A DNA stretch of 5,957 bases from NCBI GenBank assembly GCA_947632625.1, contig CANRPZ010000064.1, forward strand, positions 1 through 5,957, written 5' to 3'. A program made the translations under genes and the position numbers. This document shows, one piece after another, positions 5,339-5,957 of this stretch. The DNA comes from an uncultured Bacilli bacterium (GTDB lineage Bacteria; Bacillota_I; Bacilli_A; RF39; UBA660). The number at the start of each line of letters is the position of its first letter. Position 1 is the first letter of the stretch. Under the pieces are notes generated by a model. It did no database searches. It was not told where the DNA came from and saw nothing but the letters and a program-made list of their open reading frames with translations.

Positions 5339-5957
5339 TCATTTAGTTTCAATTAAATATTTATCAATATTTTCTAATTCCTTGATTCCATTATTATTTT
5401 TTAATATTTCCATTTGATTTCTAGCAGAATCATTAAGTCTTATTAATCTTTCTTTTTGTGATAATCCTAACTTAATAAATTCAGCATTAGAGTTTTCTAA
5501 ATTGTTTAATATGACTAAATGTACTAAATCAGTGTAATCTCTAATATTTCCTTCTTTAGCTAATTCTGGATTAATTTCTCTCCATTCTTTTGCTGTCATC
5601 CCAAATAAGGCAACATTTAATACATCCGCTTCTTCTGAATATACATATTGTTTTTGTTTTTCAGTTAATAATGGTACAATATAATTTTTTATGGCATCTG
5701 TATGAATTAAATTTGTTTTAGCTAAAACTCTATTAGCATGCCATTCAATTTTCTCTTGATAGGCTTCATTCTTTTTTAATCTTTCAAATTCTTTAATCAA
5801 ATATAATTTAAAAGTAGGACTTAACCAACTTGCAAATTCAAATGCTATGTCAGGATGAGCAAATGTTCCTATGCTATATTTCCCACCTTTTGAAATAATA
5901 CCTATTGCATTAGTTCTTTTTATCCATTGTGTTGGTGACATTGCAAACGAATTTCTT
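5339..5957 (-). CDS. KilA-N domain protein (5' end outside the window)
   Basis: This is a phage-type DNA-binding protein. An ATG lies at 5939-5941, but the frame stays open to the window edge. The residues before it (RNSFA, then MSPTQWIKRTNAIGI) match the interior of KilA-N domains, so the gene starts outside. Visible parts are the C-terminal half of KilA-N (TNAIGIISKGGKY, then FAHPDIAFEFASWLSP and FKLYLIKEFERLK), a charged helical linker, and a C-terminal domain of about 110 residues with EADVLNVALFGMTAKEWR. That domain ends in a helical segment, LSQKERLIRLNDSARNQMEIL. KilA-N proteins with such a tail occur in prophages and genomic islands, and the role of the tail is not known to me. The stop is TGA at 5339-5341. 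No convincing terminator follows before the antisense promoter, so readthrough into the antisense RNA is possible. The gene points towards the toxin-antitoxin locus. Confidence 0.88.
   Translation of the reverse strand, partial: RNSFAMSPTQWIKRTNAIGIISKGGKYSIGTFAHPDIAFEFASWLSPTFKLYLIKEFERLKKNEAYQEKIEWHANRVLAKTNLIHTDAIKNYIVPLLTEKQKQYVYSEEADVLNVALFGMTAKEWREINPELAKEGNIRDYTDLVHLVILNNLENSNAEFIKLGLSQKERLIRLNDSARNQMEILKNNNGIKELENIDKYLIETK

Noticed and set aside
5939..5941. ATG as the true start of the KilA-N gene
   Set aside because: The frame is open upstream to the window edge, the preceding residues continue the KilA-N consensus, and no SD is seen before this ATG.
4125..5941. Mycoplasma-type code (TGA = Trp)
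   Set aside because: All recognisable tryptophans, for example in the KilA-N, GNAT and Rieske motifs, are TGG, and TGA sits at natural gene ends.
1..5957. CRISPR array, tRNA or rRNA genes
   Set aside because: I saw no regularly spaced repeats, cloverleaf with conserved T-arm, or rRNA-like segment on either strand.

Overview
The window is strongly AT-rich DNA from a low-GC Gram-positive bacterium, probably a member of the Bacilli/Erysipelotrichia or a close relative. The grounds are Shine-Dalgarno sites (GAGG, GGAG, GAGGAGG), sigma-A-like promoters with 17-bp spacers, and a Bacillus YhfW-like FAD/Rieske protein. Tryptophans are encoded by TGG and TGA serves as a stop, so the standard bacterial code applies and not the Mycoplasma code. 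No species can be named from the sequence alone.

Layout, left to right. Bases 1-150 are the last 49 codons of an IS110-type transposase, followed by a hairpin terminator. Two tandem sigma-A-like promoters lie before a GTG-started gene (338-1468, +) for a short M3-like zinc metallopeptidase with an HEFFH motif. Convergent to it, and sharing its stop codons, is a minus-strand pair. It consists of a two-TM DUF1003 membrane protein (2953-3456) and an FAD oxidoreductase with a C-terminal Rieske [2Fe-2S] domain (1465-2892), probably read from one extended -10 promoter at 3477-3485. Next come two minus-strand single genes: an unrecognised 151-aa protein with its own promoter and terminator, and a GNAT acetyltransferase.

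Bases 4578-5338 hold no long gene but are dense in features. There is a 5'-truncated remnant of a membrane protein gene (4658-4882, -). After it comes what looks like a complete type I toxin-antitoxin locus (4917-5245). A perfectly spaced plus-strand promoter drives a short mRNA encoding a 30-residue hydrophobic peptide, with a very strong SD facing an anti-SD in the leader. A convergent minus-strand promoter drives a predicted antisense RNA of about 115 nt that covers the 3' UTR of the toxin mRNA. Each transcript has its own intrinsic terminator, and the two terminators lie inside the region of overlap. The leader and 3' UTR of the mRNA are also complementary (11 bp with a 4-nt bulge), which suggests a structural switch. 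The window ends in the 3' part of a KilA-N domain gene of phage type, whose 5' end lies outside.

The left part (peptidase, DUF1003, oxidoreductase, GNAT) looks like ordinary chromosome. The right end (broken membrane gene, toxin-antitoxin, KilA-N) and the IS110 fragment at the left edge look accessory. The toxin-antitoxin locus is the best candidate for something undescribed. Its architecture resembles B. subtilis bsrG/SR4 and txpA/RatA, but I do not recognise the peptide as a member of a named toxin family.
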